Source of the DNA: Symbiodinium natans
Lineage: Eukaryota > Sar > Dinophyceae > Suessiales > Symbiodiniaceae
Reading direction: 5' to 3'
Length of the DNA stretch: 64,000 nucleotides
Assembly: GCA_905221605.1 (NCBI GenBank)
Contig: CAJNDS010002335.1
Location: forward strand, 594,887-658,886
This document shows positions 9,948 to 20,222 of this stretch, piece after piece (positions within the stretch are counted from its first letter, which is position 1; every line of letters begins with the position of its first letter). The position numbers and the translations under genes are program-made. The notes under the pieces were generated by a model. The model saw only the letters and a program-made list of their open reading frames with translations, was not told where the DNA came from and searched no databases.

Positions 9948-10252
9948 GTAGGGTTTGGGGTTTAGGGTTTAGGGTTTAGGGTTGAGGGTTTAGGGTTTAG
10001 GGTTTAGGGTTTAGGGTTTAGGGACCCTCTTAACCCTAGAAACCCTACAAGCCCTATAAGCCCTATGCACCCCATAAACCCTCCAAACCCTGAACCTGAA
10101 ACCTTAAGCCCCAAACTTTATATCCTAACCCTTAAACACTATACCACAAACCCTAAACCCTAGGGTTTGGGGGTCCGGCTGCGGTCCGGCGGCGGCGCCA
10201 CGCAACCTGAGCGCCCGAAAGCAATGAAGTCATCCAAGTCCCTTTTGTTTTT

Positions 10253-10253
<1 letters not shown>

Positions 10254-10298
<45 letters not shown>

Positions 10299-10407
10299 CA
10301 AGGGGGTCAAGGGGGGGGGTCAAGGGGGTCAAGGGGGTCAAGGGGGTCAAGGGGGTCAAGGGGGTCAAGGGGGTCAAGGGGGTCAAGGGGGTCAAGGGGG
10401 TCAAAGG
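10254..10407. repeat. Poly-G and GTCAAGGGG tandem array
   Basis: About 43 consecutive G lead into about a dozen GTCAAGGGG units. The open frames across it (poly-Gly, or Thr-Pro-Leu on the other strand) are artefacts. Strong G-quadruplex potential. Confidence 0.85.
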
Positions 10408-10429
10408 GGGTTGCAATGGGCCGAGCCAA

Positions 10430-11440
10430 ACCAGGATGGTATCTTTTGGGTTTTAAGTGTTTAGGCTTTAGGGTTGTAAGGGTTAAAAAGGGCTTTAGGG
10501 GTTTTAGGGTTTTCAGGGTTAGGTCTTGGGGCTTTAGAGTTTAAGGATCTAGGGTTTAGGGTTTCGGGTCTAGACGGTCTAGTGTTGCACCCGCTTTAGT
10601 ATCGGCCCCCTCTTTAAAGACAATTTGGCTGAATTATTCAGGACACCCTGACTGTTTGGGAGTCCCTCGTTAAAGACAAATCGTCCGGGCGCCGTAAGAA
10701 AATTTGGCGCGCCTTTAAAAAGATAACCGGGCATCGCTGCCCCTTTTAAACCTATCCAAACTCTCCCATCCACGCCTCGACTGTGGGGGGGGGGGGGGGG
10801 GGGGAGGGCCCAAACTAAAGGAGGTGCCACATTAAGACCTAAGACTTAGATCTTAAACTTTACTGCAGATAAATCCCCCCCCCACCCCCCCGCCCCACAT
10901 CTGTAGAACCCCCTTATTTTTTCGGAGTGTCGGGTTTAGGGTTTAGGGTTTAGGGTTTCGGGCCGCCTCAGCAGACCAAGCCGAGTTTTGGTAAGCCTGA
11001 GGTCCCGAGACGGCAAAGTGAAGGGGTCCAGGGTTGTGGGGGTTTTGGGTTTAGGGGTTTAGGGGTTGAAGGGGGGGGGGGGTTAGGGTTCCGGGGTTTA
11101 GGGGTTAGGGGTTAGGGTTTAGGGGTTTAGGGTTTTAAGTTTTCGGGGTTTAGGGTTTAAGGGTTTAGGGTTTAGGGCTTTGGGGTCCAGAGTTTGTAAT
11201 TTTAAATTGGATGCCCCAAGCCATTTATCAGAACCCCGAACCACCCTAGCCCAAAATCCCATGGCATTGCCCTAAACCCTAGAACTCCTAAAACGCCCCA
11301 GGGCAGCTCTTCTCATTGGCGGTGTAGAGGCCCTCAAGCCCTCAAGCCCTCAAGCCCTCAAGCCCTCAAGCCCTCAACCCTCAACCCTCAACCCTAAACC
11401 CTAAACCCTAAGCCCTAAACCCTAAACCCTAAACCCTAAA
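10430..11440. other. Mostly degenerate telomere-like sequence, little supported
   Basis: Holds a minus-strand open frame at 10579-10830 of doubtful meaning, short poly-G and poly-C runs, a tiny possible exon at 10977-10995 (QTKPSF, donor GTAAGCC), and an AGCCCTCA sub-array at about 11335-11385. Confidence 0.4.
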
Positions 11441-11446
11441 CCCCAG

Positions 11447-11546
11447 GTACTTGGAGTACGTCCCCGGCAGCCGGCAGACCCTGCTCCTGGCCTTGGCATC
11501 AGCATCGACTGTCGTCAGAATGCTCGCGCTGAGTCCCGGCTTTTAG
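11447..11546 (+). CDS. Candidate terminal exon, TAG stop
   Basis: Acceptor AAACCCCAG, then YLEYVPGSRQTLLLALASAS continuing to TAG at 11544-11546. A GTGAGGG donor starts at 11549, just past the stop, so the reading phase is not certain. Confidence 0.42.
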
Positions 11547-11649
11547 GAGTGAGGGTTTAGGGTTTAGGGTTTAGGGTTTAGGGTTTAGGGTTTAGGGTTT
11601 AGGGTTTAGGGTTTAGGGTTTCTAAACCCTGATCCCTAAATCCCTAAAT

Positions 11650-11907
11650 CCCCAACCCCTCAGCCGGAAAGCTCCTGAGGGTCGGTTCAGGGGTTGTGCA
11701 CCATGACCCCACGCACTGTGCCCGAGGGCTCGAGCCTTCTTCGTCTCTGAGGGTAGTTTCATGGGCCCTTAATGGGCCCTTAATTCGAAAAGGGTAGATA
11801 AGGGGTACATAAGGGGTACCTTTTCCCAAAAGTGCCCATACTAATAGAACCATGAAACTACCCTGAGAATCATAGGATGTCGCAAGGCCCTTGGGTTCCA
11901 AACCCAT
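11650..11907 (-). CDS. Possible two-exon minus-strand fragment around a family C intron
   Basis: On the minus strand MGLEPKGLATSYDSQ reads into the element. Taking a GT donor just inside it and the AG at its far end gives continuation ETKKARALGHSAWGHGAQ. The unspliced frame also stays open, so this is uncertain. Confidence 0.3.
11750..11875. mobile_element. Family C element with CTGAG direct repeat
   Basis: Terminal inverted repeats GGGTAGTTTCATGG and CCATGAAACTACCC, flanked by CTGAG on both sides (11747-11751 and 11873-11877). On the minus strand removal as GT-AG joins two open segments. Confidence 0.65.
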
Positions 11908-12013
11908 ATAAGGGGTATAAACCCTAAACCTTAAACCCTGAACCCTAAACCCTAAACCCTAAACCCTAAACCCTGCCTACAAAACCCATGGGCCCCCTTT
12001 TAAGGGAGGTAAG

Positions 12014-12063
12014 GGAGCGTCATATCGATGCCAGGCACACAGAGATCCTCGCCGAGTCCAGAC
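12014..12063 (+). CDS. Short internal exon, unknown gene
   Basis: Acceptor GAGGTAAG, frame ERHIDARHTEILAESR, donor AGAC|GTTTAGCC, where the telomere-like repeat itself starts the intron. Confidence 0.4.
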
Positions 12064-12198
12064 GTTTAGCCTAAACCCTACACCCTAAACCCTAAACCCT
12101 AAAAAAGTGGGGTTTAAAGTGCAGGAAGGGGGGTGGGAGGTAGGAGTTCGGTTGAGGGCATAGTCCTCTTTTTGGTAAGGATCCCTCATGCTGCGTTC

Positions 12199-12380
12199 CC
12201 TAAACCCTAAACCCTAAACCCTAAACCCTAAACCCTAAACCCTAAACCCTAAACCCTAAACCCTAAACCCTAAACCCTAAACCCTAAACCCTAAACCCTA
12301 AACCCTAAACCCTAAACCCTAAACCCTAAACCTTAAACCCTAAACCCTAAACCCTAAACCCTAAACCCCTAAACCCTAAA
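12199..12380. repeat. CCCTAAA array, about 25 units
   Basis: Nearly perfect tandem CCCTAAA with one CCTTAAA variant, upstream of the exon at 12392. Confidence 0.9.
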
Positions 12381-12391
12381 CTGCGAGCAAG

Positions 12392-12509
12392 GCCCCTGAT
12401 TAGCTGCCGGCAAGGCAGCGGGCCGCAGCGAGCCCGCCGAGCCTCTAGCGACGGCAGCCGACAACTGAGTAGCGACAGTCTAGCAGTTGGAGGCAGATGC
12501 TCTCTTTAG
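12392..12509 (+). CDS. Candidate terminal exon, TAG stop
   Basis: Acceptor TGCGAGCAAG right after the CCCTAAA array. After one base the frame reads PLISCRQGSGPQRARRASSD, Ser/Arg rich, and ends at TAG 12507-12509. Confidence 0.4.
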
Positions 12510-12638
12510 TGCCAGAAGAGTTAGCTTCTGGCACCGTAACGCACTCCTCACAGCTTTGAAAGAGGGAACAGGGCGTACAGCCCTAAAGCATATTTTATTA
12601 CCCTAAAGCCTAGACCCCCGTCCTTCCCCTTTAAAAAT

Positions 12639-12880
12639 TAGGATTTAGGATTTAGGATTTAGGATTTAGGATTTAGGATTTAGGATTTAGGAATTTTAGG
12701 ATTAGGATTTAGGATTTAGGATTTAGGATTTAGGATTTAGGATTTAGGATTTAGGATTTAGGATTTAGGATTTAGGATTTAGGATTTAGGATTTAGGATT
12801 TAGGATTTAGGATTTAGGATTTAGGATTTAGGATTTAGGATTTAGGATTTAGGATTTAGGATTTAGGATTTAGGATTTAG
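12639..12880. repeat. TTTAGGA satellite array 1
   Basis: About 34 tandem copies of the 7-mer TTTAGGA, a G-to-A variant of the telomere unit, with one irregularity near 12690. Followed by an R1-family spacer. Confidence 0.9.
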
Positions 12881-12883
12881 CAA

Positions 12884-13002
12884 AATGGAGGGGTGCCCAA
12901 AACCATCGATTTCAGTACTAAAAAATCGCACTTTTCATTGCGGCCCGGGGCAGATGCTGGGGTCCCCCCTCCTTTAGAGAGCGTTTTGAAGGCTTTTAGG
13001 AT
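12884..13002. repeat. R1-family spacer unit
   Basis: A unit of about 115 bp containing CCAAAACCATCGATTT and CGCACTTTTCATTGCGGCC. A near-identical unit lies at 13253-13372, and relatives at 13700-13830, 14100-14240 and 14450-14560. Inverse orientation to the copies at 3.56-4.43 kb. Confidence 0.75.
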
Positions 13003-13250
13003 TTAGGATTTAGATTTAGGATTTAGGATTTAGGATTTAGGATTTAGGATTTAGGATTTAGGATTTAGGATTTAGGATTTAGGATTTAGGATTTAGGATT
13101 TAGGATTTAGGATTTAGGATTTAGGATTTAGGATTTAGGATTTAGGATTTAGGATTTAGGATTTAGGATTTAGGATTTAGGATTTAGGATTTAGGATTTA
13201 GGATTTAGGATTTAGGATTTAGGATTTAGGATTTAGGATTTAGGATTTAG
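13003..13250. repeat. TTTAGGA satellite array 2
   Basis: About 35 copies of TTTAGGA between two R1 spacer units, starting with one short unit. Confidence 0.9.
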
Positions 13251-13371
13251 GGCAAAATGCAGGGGTGCCCAAAACCATCGATTTCTGTACTAAAAAATCG
13301 CACTTTTCATTGCGGCCAGGGCAGATGCTGGGGTCCCCCCTCCTTTAGAGAGCGTTTTGAAGACTTTTAGG

Positions 13372-13475
13372 ATTTAGGATTTCGATTTAGGATTTAGGAT
13401 TAAGGATTTAGGATTTAGGATTTAGGATTTAGGATTTAGGATTTAGGATTTAGGATTTAGGATTTAGGATTTAGG
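13372..13475. repeat. TTTAGGA satellite array 3
   Basis: About 14 copies after the second spacer unit, including one AAGGATT variant. Confidence 0.85.
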
Positions 13476-13479
13476 GTCC

Positions 13480-14900
13480 CAGGCTCCTCCCGGACCATTT
13501 CTGTGCCTTTTTGGGCTCCTCCTGGACAGTTTCTACGTTTTTTTGGGCTCCCGGACAGTTTCTGTTTTCCCGGACAGTTTCTGAGCCTGTTGGGGACAAC
13601 GAGCGATGGCGCCGCGGCCCCGAGCGCGGAATCGGTGCCCTCCATCCGGGCCTGCTCGGGCATAAAACTTTCTTGGGATTTTCCTGGGGCTTTCCTGGCC
13701 CTTTGACAACATGGAGGGGTGCCCAAAACCATCGGTTTCTGTACTAAAAAATAACATTTTTCATTGCGGGCCCGAGCAAATCCTGGAGGTCCCCTTCTTC
13801 TATGGGTTTTTTTGAAGCCTTCTGGTGGCTCTTGGGGCCTCGTGGGTGCTTTCTCGTACTCTTGTAGCCCTTTTGGGGTAAAACGTTATGATGATATCCA
13901 CTACAGCAGAGAATACAAAAGCAGCAGAGAATACAAAAGCGACGAGAGAACAAGAAGGTTCTTGTACACAGCGGCGCCGCGGAGCGCAGTGACAACGAGC
14001 GATGGCGCCGCGGCCCCGAGCGCGGAATCGGTGCTCCCAGCCGGGCCTACTCGGGCGTAAAAACACAACGTATAAGCAGACTGTTGCCCCCTGCTTTACT
14101 TTTCGTTGTGACCAACACCATCTATTTCTGTGCTAGAAAAAAAAAGCATTTTTCATTGCGGGCCCGGGCAAATGCTGGAGGTCCCCTTCTTCTAGGGGGC
14201 CTTTTGAAGCTTTTTGGTGGCTCTTGGGGCCTCGTGAGTGCTTTCTGGTAGTCTTGTGGCCCTTTTAAAATTTTGGGGTAAAACGTTTATGATTTTTATT
14301 AAAATATCCACTACAGCAGAGAATACAAAAGCAACGAGAGAACAAGAAGCGTTCTTGTACACAGCGGCGCCACGGAGCGCAGTGACAACGAGCGATGGCG
14401 CCGCGGCCCCGAGCGCGGAATCGGTGCTCGCAGCCGGGCCTACTCGGGGTGCCCAAAACCATCGATTTCGGTCCTAAAAGCATTTTTTATTGCGGGCCCG
14501 GGCAAATGCTGGAGGTCCTTTTTTAGGGGGCCTTTTGAAGCCTTTTGGTGGCTCTTGGGGCCTCGTGGATGCTTTCTGGTACTCTTGTGGCCCTTTTGGG
14601 GTAAAACGTTTATGATTTTATTCAGATATCCACTAGGGCAGAGAATACAAAAGCGACGAGAGAACAAGAGGCGTTCTTGTACACAGCGGCGCCACGGAGC
14701 GCAGTGACAACGAGCGATGGCGCCGCGGCCCCGAGCGCGGAATCGGTGCTCCCAGCCGGGCCTACTCGGGCGTGAAAACACAACATATAAGCAGACTGTT
14801 GCCCCCTGCTTTACTTTTCCTTTTGGTTTATATTAAAACAACCCACAACTACAGCAGAGAATACAAAGCAACGAGAGAACTATCAAAAAAAAAAAACCCT
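13480..14900. repeat. Tandem higher-order repeat, four partial units
   Basis: GACAACGAGCGATGGCGCCG begins at about 13595, 13991, 14383 and 14706, each followed by about 55 conserved bases, at spacings of 396, 392 and 323 bp. Between them lie GCAGAGAATACAAAAGC, GTTCTTGTACACAGCGGCG and R1 motifs. Open frames on both strands repeat from unit to unit and lack splice context; I do not call genes. Confidence 0.75.
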
Positions 14901-15003
14901 AAACCCTAATAGAGTAAGGTTTGGGTGGTCTTGGGGTGGGGTTTTAGCTTTCGCGCGACGCGCCGCCCACGACCCCTTGGGTCGAGGCGCGTCGCTTCAG
15001 TGG
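14898..15003. other. Block-end motif plus GC hairpin
   Basis: CCCTAATAGAGTAAGGTTTG, as at 4436, followed by a perfect stem GCGACGCGCC/GGCGCGTCGC (14955-14964 with 14986-14995) and an inner CGACCC/GGGTCG stem, then the large CCCTAAA array. Confidence 0.55.
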
Positions 15004-15370
15004 GCTAAACCCTAAACCCTAAACCCTAAACCCTAAACCCTAAACCCTAAACCCTAAACCCTAAACCCTAAACCCTAAACCCTAAACCCTAAACCCTAAA
15101 CCCTAAACCCTAAACCCTAAACCCTAACCCCAAACCCTAAACCCTAAACCCTAAACCCTAAACCCTAAACCCTAAACCCTAAACCCTAAACCCTAAACCC
15201 TAAACCCTAAACCCAAAACCCTAAACCCTAAACCCTAAAAACCTAAACCCTAAACCCTAAACCCTAAACCCTAAACCCTAAACCCTAAACCCTAAACCCT
15301 AAACCCTAAACCCTACACCCTAAACCCTAAACCCTAAACCCTAAGCCCTAAACCCTAAACCCTAAACCCT
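15004..15370. repeat. Large CCCTAAA array, about 52 units
   Basis: The longest unbroken run of CCCTAAA in the window. A few single-base variants and continuation into ordinary sequence on both sides show it is interstitial. Confidence 0.95.
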
Positions 15371-15411
15371 TGTTTCGTGCTTCCTTGCTTCTTCATCGCG
15401 CCCGCGCCGAG

Positions 15412-15467
15412 GACCGTCACGGCAGCGCCCAGAGTGCTGAAAGGCGACTGGCGAGTTGCCCTTTAGG
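15412..15467 (+). CDS. Internal exon, 18 codons, unknown gene
   Basis: Acceptor CGCGCCGAG, frame DRHGSAQSAERRLASCPL, then a G|GTTTAGGG donor formed by the repeat. Confidence 0.4.
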
Positions 15468-16039
15468 GTTTAGGGTTTAGGGTTTATGGTTTTGGGTTTA
15501 GGGTTTAGGGTTTAGGGTTTAAGGTTTGAGTCCTTTTTCAGGGTTCCGGGTTCAGGGTTTAAGTAATTTGTATCTAGGGTCTAGGGTTCAGAGTTTAGGC
15601 TTTAAGCCCATGTTTTGGGTTCAGGCTTCGGGTTTAGCGTCCTTTTCTGGGGCCCTATTATGTTCCTTACTAAGGCCTGTTAGTATCAGAAAAGCATCCC
15701 GACCTAAGCCTCCAAACTCCTAAACCCCCAATCCCGGAACCCGAAACCGCTTGGTCGCCGTAAACCCTAAACCCGAAACCCTAAACCCTAAACCCTAAAC
15801 GGGCCCTCCACGCGACCTCGGAGGCCTCGCTGCCAGAGTCATGAGCAGCTCGGGCCCAGGCCGGGGATTTCCCCAAACCCTGGGTTTGGGGTTTGGGGTT
15901 TCGGGTTTAGGGCTTGGGGTTTGGAGTTTAGGGTTCGGGGTTTAGGGTTTGGGGTTTAGGGTTCAGGGTTTGGGCTTTAGGGTTTGGGGTTTAGAACCCC
16001 CTATCAGGCCTAGAAGCCCTGTAAGCCCTAAGCCCGAAG

Positions 16040-16140
16040 AACCCGCGGGATCCCCCCCCGCCATGCCAGGCAGCTACGCTTATGACGCCACGATGGCCAC
16101 CTTTCTCGAGCAGCCGCACCATTGGCCCTTCGTCTTGGAA
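16040..16140 (+). CDS. Exon, unknown gene; possible ATG at 16063
   Basis: Acceptor GCCCGAAG, donor TTGGAA|GTTAGGG. One frame reads MPGSYAYDATMATFLEQPHH from CGCCATGCC. A second frame is also open and fits the phase of the next exon at 16420. Confidence 0.42.
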
Positions 16141-16419
16141 GTTAGGGCCAGTTAGGGAATAGGGTCAAGGGCTTGTAGGGTTTAGGGCTTAGGGTCTAAC
16201 GGTCGAGGGCTTGTAGGGTTTAGGGTTTACCGGCTCCCTAGACACTATAAACCCTACAGCGTGTTAGGGTTTGGGCTTTCCGTGGGTTGCCCTAATCCCG
16301 ATAGAACCGGAAACCCGGTTTCGGTTTTGGGGACAACCGGAGATTTGGTTTAGGATTTAGTGTTTAGGGTTTCAGGGTTTAGGGTTTGGGGTCTAGGGTT
16401 TGGGGTTTATAGGGTTTAG

Positions 16420-16496
16420 GGACGTGCTGCAGGTCCATGGTTGTCGGGCTGCTGCGCACGGAGTGCCCACGCCTCGATCCGCGAAAAGAAGGCTGC
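16420..16496 (+). CDS. Internal exon, 25 codons plus split codons
   Basis: The acceptor is the telomere repeat itself (GGTTTAG|G); the donor GGCTGC|GTGAGGG is strong. The frame starts one base in (DVLQVHGCRAAAHGVPTPRS) and leaves one base, which fits the two leading bases of the exon at 17121. Confidence 0.5.
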
Positions 16497-17120
16497 GTGA
16501 GGGTCAAGGGTTCCGGGGTTTTTCCCTAAACCCTAAACCCTAAACCCCGAACCCTAAACCCTGAACCCTAAACCCTAAACCCTAAACCCCAATGTTCAAG
16601 ACTCAACACAATGAACCCCCAGTGTGGCCCTGTCATTCAATGTGGCCTACTGAGCGTTCTCACTTAAGGGTTTCGGGTTTAGGGTATACAGATCAGGACA
16701 GTGCCAGCGGGTAGTCTTACGAAATTTTATGCCGGGCTGGGCCCAAAATTTCAAACTCTACAACTTTAAACCCGAAGAATTCCTAAAGACTGCAACCCTA
16801 CACCCCAAAGCATGCTAACCCTAAGCCCTAAACTGTAAACCCTGAAGCCGGAAAGCCCCTGCAAACCCTGCCACCCAAAACTCGGCAACATCGGGGCCTG
16901 AATAATTTGAATAGAGTCTTGGGGGTTATTCTACTATAACCATCATGGGACGATACGGGAAGACGATTAGTAGTTATTCCGACCCCTAGGTATACATGAA
17001 CTCAAGGTTCCAGAATACTCCTCCCTAAGGGAGCAAGCTTCCCTAAGGCTCCCTAGAAACGACCCTAAACCCTAAACCCTAAACCCTAAACCCTAAACAC
17101 CCCCCCAAACCTTATATTAG

Positions 17121-17206
17121 GTTGCGGCTTCGCGGAGTTCGCGGAGCTCCTCCGGCGTAAGGGTCGACCCTCGATCTCGGCCTTCTTCACGAAGGCCGGC
17201 GAAAGG
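17121..17206 (+). CDS. Internal exon, 28 codons, unknown gene
   Basis: Acceptor TTATATTAG; two bases then CGFAEFAELLRRKGRPSISA, ending phase 0 at AAAGG|GTTTAGGG. Phase matches the exons at 16420 and 18497, supporting one gene. Confidence 0.5.
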
Positions 17207-17208
17207 GT

Positions 17209-17292
17209 TTAGGGTTTAGGGTTTAGGGTTTAGGGTTTAGGGTTTAGGGTTTAGGGTTTAGGGTTTAGGGTTTAGGGTTTAGGGTTTAGGGT
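17209..17292. repeat. TTTAGGG array directly after an exon
   Basis: Twelve tandem units begin at the donor of the exon ending at 17206. Confidence 0.9.
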
Positions 17293-17997
17293 CTTGTCTA
17301 GGTAGGCCCTTGAGACGCTTGATGTTTTCCTTTGTTGGGTTGAAAAAGATCATGTTCAGGACTATTTTCAGAGGGTTTTAAGGGCCATCCTAGCAGAGGG
17401 TTTAGGGTTTAGGGTTTAGGGGTTTGTGGTTTGCGGCTTAAGGGTGATAGGGTTGAGGGTTGGGGACCGTTCCTAGGGTGATGGTCCGCCCGCATCTAAG
17501 GGCCCAGACGAAGGGGACCACATAATACTACGGTTCAAATTGAGGGTTGAGGTTGAGGGTGTAGGGTGTAACCGGGGGGATGTAGGGTTTTAGGGGGAGG
17601 CTGGGTAGGGCTTGTAGAGTTTGGTGTTGAGTGAAGGTTGAGGGTTAGGAAGCCCTGAGCCCAGAGGATCCTCAGGAAGCAGTTGCTCCGACTTTTCTGG
17701 TTCTTGGTAGAGAAGGTTTAGGGTTTAGAGTTGAGGGTTCAGGTTTTCGATTTTGGGGGTTCAGGGTTTAGAGTTTAGGGTTCGCATTCCTTCTGCTGGT
17801 GCGTGGATCTGTATATATGTAGATGTGGGGTGTATTTGCAAAGTAAGCGTACTGCATCATTGAATCCCTTAATTACATATACAGGGCTAGAAGAAGCCTT
17901 GTTCCGAACTTGCGATGAAGCACTAGTAAGATATAGAGTCCTTAATTAAGGTTTAGGGTTTAGGGCTTAGGTTTAGGGTTTAGGGGGGTTCAAGGCG

Positions 17998-18088
17998 GGG
18001 TATGTAACCCAACATTCCCTAAATACTCCCCACTACTCCCCACGGCTCTCTGAGCTTCCCTAAGGTTGCCTGGTGACCTACTTGGAGG
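17998..18088. mobile_element. Family J element
   Basis: CTCCCCACTACTCCCCACGG and TTCCCTAAGGTTGCC match, in reverse complement, the element at 40448-40597. Termini not resolved. Confidence 0.4.
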
Positions 18089-18109
18089 GTTTCGGGTTTA
18101 GGGTTTAGG

Positions 18110-18291
18110 GTAAGGGTTTAGGGTTTAGGGTTTAGGGTTTAGGGTTTAGGGTTTAGGGTTTAGGGTTTAGGGTTTAGGGTTTAGGGTTTAGGGTTTAGGG
18201 TTTAGGGTTTTTTTTAGGGTTTAGGGTTTAGGGTTTAGGGTTTAGGGTTTAGGGTTTAGGGTTTAGGGTTTAGGGTTTAGGGTTTAGGGTA
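18110..18291. repeat. TTTAGGG array, about 25 units
   Basis: Tandem TTTAGGG broken once by a short T run near 18210. Confidence 0.9.
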
Positions 18292-18299
18292 CTTTCACC

Positions 18300-18413
18300 A
18301 GTTCCATCTGTACGTATAACTCGCTTTTACGCCCCATAAGTGCCCCAATAAGGTGGTAATTTGGGTTATAAGTGCAGTTGTAATTGGTTAATAAGTACCA
18401 TGAACCTTCAAGT
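18300..18413. mobile_element. Partial family D element
   Basis: The right end AAGTACCATGAACCTTCAAG matches family D; the left terminus is lost where the TTTAGGG array abuts it. Confidence 0.45.
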
Positions 18414-18496
18414 ACCCCCCCCCCCCCCCCTCCTTGCCACGAACGGCCCTTTTTTTAAGGACCCTAAACCCTAAATCCCAAACCCTGTAAGCCTAG

Positions 18497-18561
18497 GCTG
18501 ACCTCTGGTCGCCCATGGCCCATCACGAGGCGATGAAAGGCTGCCGGGAAGAGGGACAAGG
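18497..18561 (+). CDS. Internal exon, 21 codons, unknown gene
   Basis: Acceptor GTAAGCCTAG, frame ADLWSPMAHHEAMKGCREEG, donor CAAGG|GTTTAGGG. Entry phase 0 fits the exon ending at 17206, and exit phase fits the exon at 19349. Confidence 0.5.
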
Positions 18562-18829
18562 GTTTAGGGTTTAGGGTTACCTTGAGATCCCCAAACCTAC
18601 CTTTTTTACAGGCTCTGATTATAAAGCCCCTTATAGGATTCTTAGGTAAGGTACAAAAAAGTAGGAAAGTAGGTTTGGGGTTCTGAAGGTAAGGTTCAGG
18701 GTTTAGAAACTTGGTAGGGGTGTTGATTTTGAACGTAGCTTTCTCCCTGCCTCGGTCTTCCCAAGCTTTCCCGAAACCCTAAATCCTGTAGGGTTTAGGG
18801 TTTAGGGTTTAGAGTTACGATTAGAACTC

Positions 18830-19330
18830 CCCACACCCCTAAACCCTCAACCCTAAATCCTAACCCCTAAACCCCACAAACCCCCAACCCTATAACCCTA
18901 GGCCGTGAGCCCTATACACCCCTAGCCCTAAGCACTAAACCATGTAAACCCCTCAGCCTTCAACCCGACAACCCCGAATCCCTAAACCCTAAACCTTAAA
19001 CCCTACAGACCCTAAACCCTAATCCCCAAACATGAGCCCTAACCCCTAAACCCTAATCCCTACAAACCCTAAACCCTCAACCCACCCTGAGTCCCTGCAA
19101 ACCCTACACCGAAGACCCTAGGCCCTAAACCCTAAACCCCAGACCCTAACCCTAAAACCCTAAACCCTAAACCCCTAAACCCCTCAACCCAAACCCGAAA
19201 CCCCTAAACCCCAAACCCTAAACGCTAGCCCTAAACCCCAAACCCTAAACCCTAAAACCCTAAACCCTAAACCCCTAAGCCCCAAACCCCTAGCCCTAAA
19301 CCCCAAACCCTAAACCCTATACCCCCCCAA
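18830..19330. repeat. Degenerate CCCTAAA tract
   Basis: CCCTAAA, CCCCTAAA, CCCCAAA and CCCTACA variants without a long clean array and without an exon. Confidence 0.7.
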
Positions 19331-19348
19331 CCCCTGGCGCCCCATGAG

Positions 19349-19418
19349 CCTACGGAGGCCATCTGTCGAGCCGAGACCAGCTCGTGGACTTGGCTTCCAC
19401 AGCCTGGCCCCGCGTCTG
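19349..19418 (+). CDS. Internal exon, 23 codons, unknown gene
   Basis: Acceptor CCCCATGAG, donor CGTCTG|GTTTGGGG. In the phase set by the previous exon it reads LRRPSVEPRPARGLGFHSL; the frame PTEAICRAETSSWTW is also open. Confidence 0.42.
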
Positions 19419-19636
19419 GTTTGGGGTTTAGGGTTTGGGGTTTAGGGTTTAGGGTTTGGGGTTTAGGGTTTAGGGTTTCGGGTTTAGGGTTTAGGGTCTT
19501 GAACTAAACCCTAAACCGACAAGGGCCACGGAAACCCGGCTGAGAACCTTCAAAACCCAGACCCTTTGAAGGATCCGAACAGTAGAGCCCCCAAGTAGTG
19601 CCCCTATACTACGATGGGTCATTCTTCGGAACCCTC

Positions 19637-19740
19637 CTGGGATCCCCGGTAGGACCCTTATTCCCTTTTTTCGAGGGGTGTTTTGGTTCCCTTATAAACA
19701 CCTTTAAGCCACCCTTTTTGATCCCAGGTTGCTGGGCAAC
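19637..19740. mobile_element. Family A element cut at a telomere-like junction
   Basis: CTGGGATCCCCGGTAGGACC to GTTGCTGGGCAACC matches family A. The terminal CTAG is missing because sequence passes directly into CCCTAAACCC at 19741. Confidence 0.5.
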
Positions 19741-19919
19741 CCTAAACCCTAACCCCTAAGCCCTAAACCCTAACCCTACACCCTAAACCCCAAACCCCAA
19801 ACCCCAAACCAAACCCCAAACCCCAAACCCCAAACCCCAAACCCCAAGCCCTAAGCCCTATGCCCTAAACCCTAAACCAACCTAGCCTTAAAAGGGATCT
19901 AGTTTTTGGATCCTCCCAG

Positions 19920-20014
19920 GGGTCCGGGAAGCGAGGAAAGCGGGTCGGCCTCCGAAGCACGAGTTCGTTCTCTCGGCGCCGCACTTGGAGGACGCTTGGC
20001 TCGCAGGAAAGTGG
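19920..20014 (+). CDS. Internal exon, unknown gene
   Basis: Acceptor GATCCTCCCAG, donor AGTGG|GTTTAGG. Two frames are open: phase-consistent GSGKRGKRVGLRSTSSFSRR, and KHEFVLSAPHLEDAWLAGKW, which has the better codon texture. Confidence 0.42.
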
Positions 20015-20222
20015 GTTTAGGGTTTAGGGTTGAGGGTTTAGGGTTTAGGGTTGAGGGTTTAGGGTTTAGGGTTTAGGGTTAAAAGGCTCAGGGATTGGGA
20101 TGTCCCAAGCAGCGATTTTTTGTTTTGCGGATTAGGCGTCAGGGGAGGAAAGCGGCTTGAAGGCTCAGAATGGGGCAGTCCCAAGCAGAGATGTTTTTGC
20201 TTACTTCGGGTTTCGGGTGTAG

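Noticed and set aside
10153-10544. Poly-Gly and Thr-Pro-Leu repeat proteins
   Set aside because: Direct translations of poly-G and the GTCAAGGGG array.
12639-13475. CRISPR array
   Set aside because: The 7-mer satellite with two intercalated units has no repeat-spacer structure and the genome is clearly eukaryotic.
13457-14781. Open frames of 65-113 codons repeated in each tandem unit
   Set aside because: They occur on both strands, differ in frame between units and lack exon boundaries; a higher-order repeat explains them.
15004-15370. Chromosome end or true telomere
   Set aside because: The array is interstitial, flanked by ordinary sequence and exons on both sides, and similar arrays in both orientations occur throughout.
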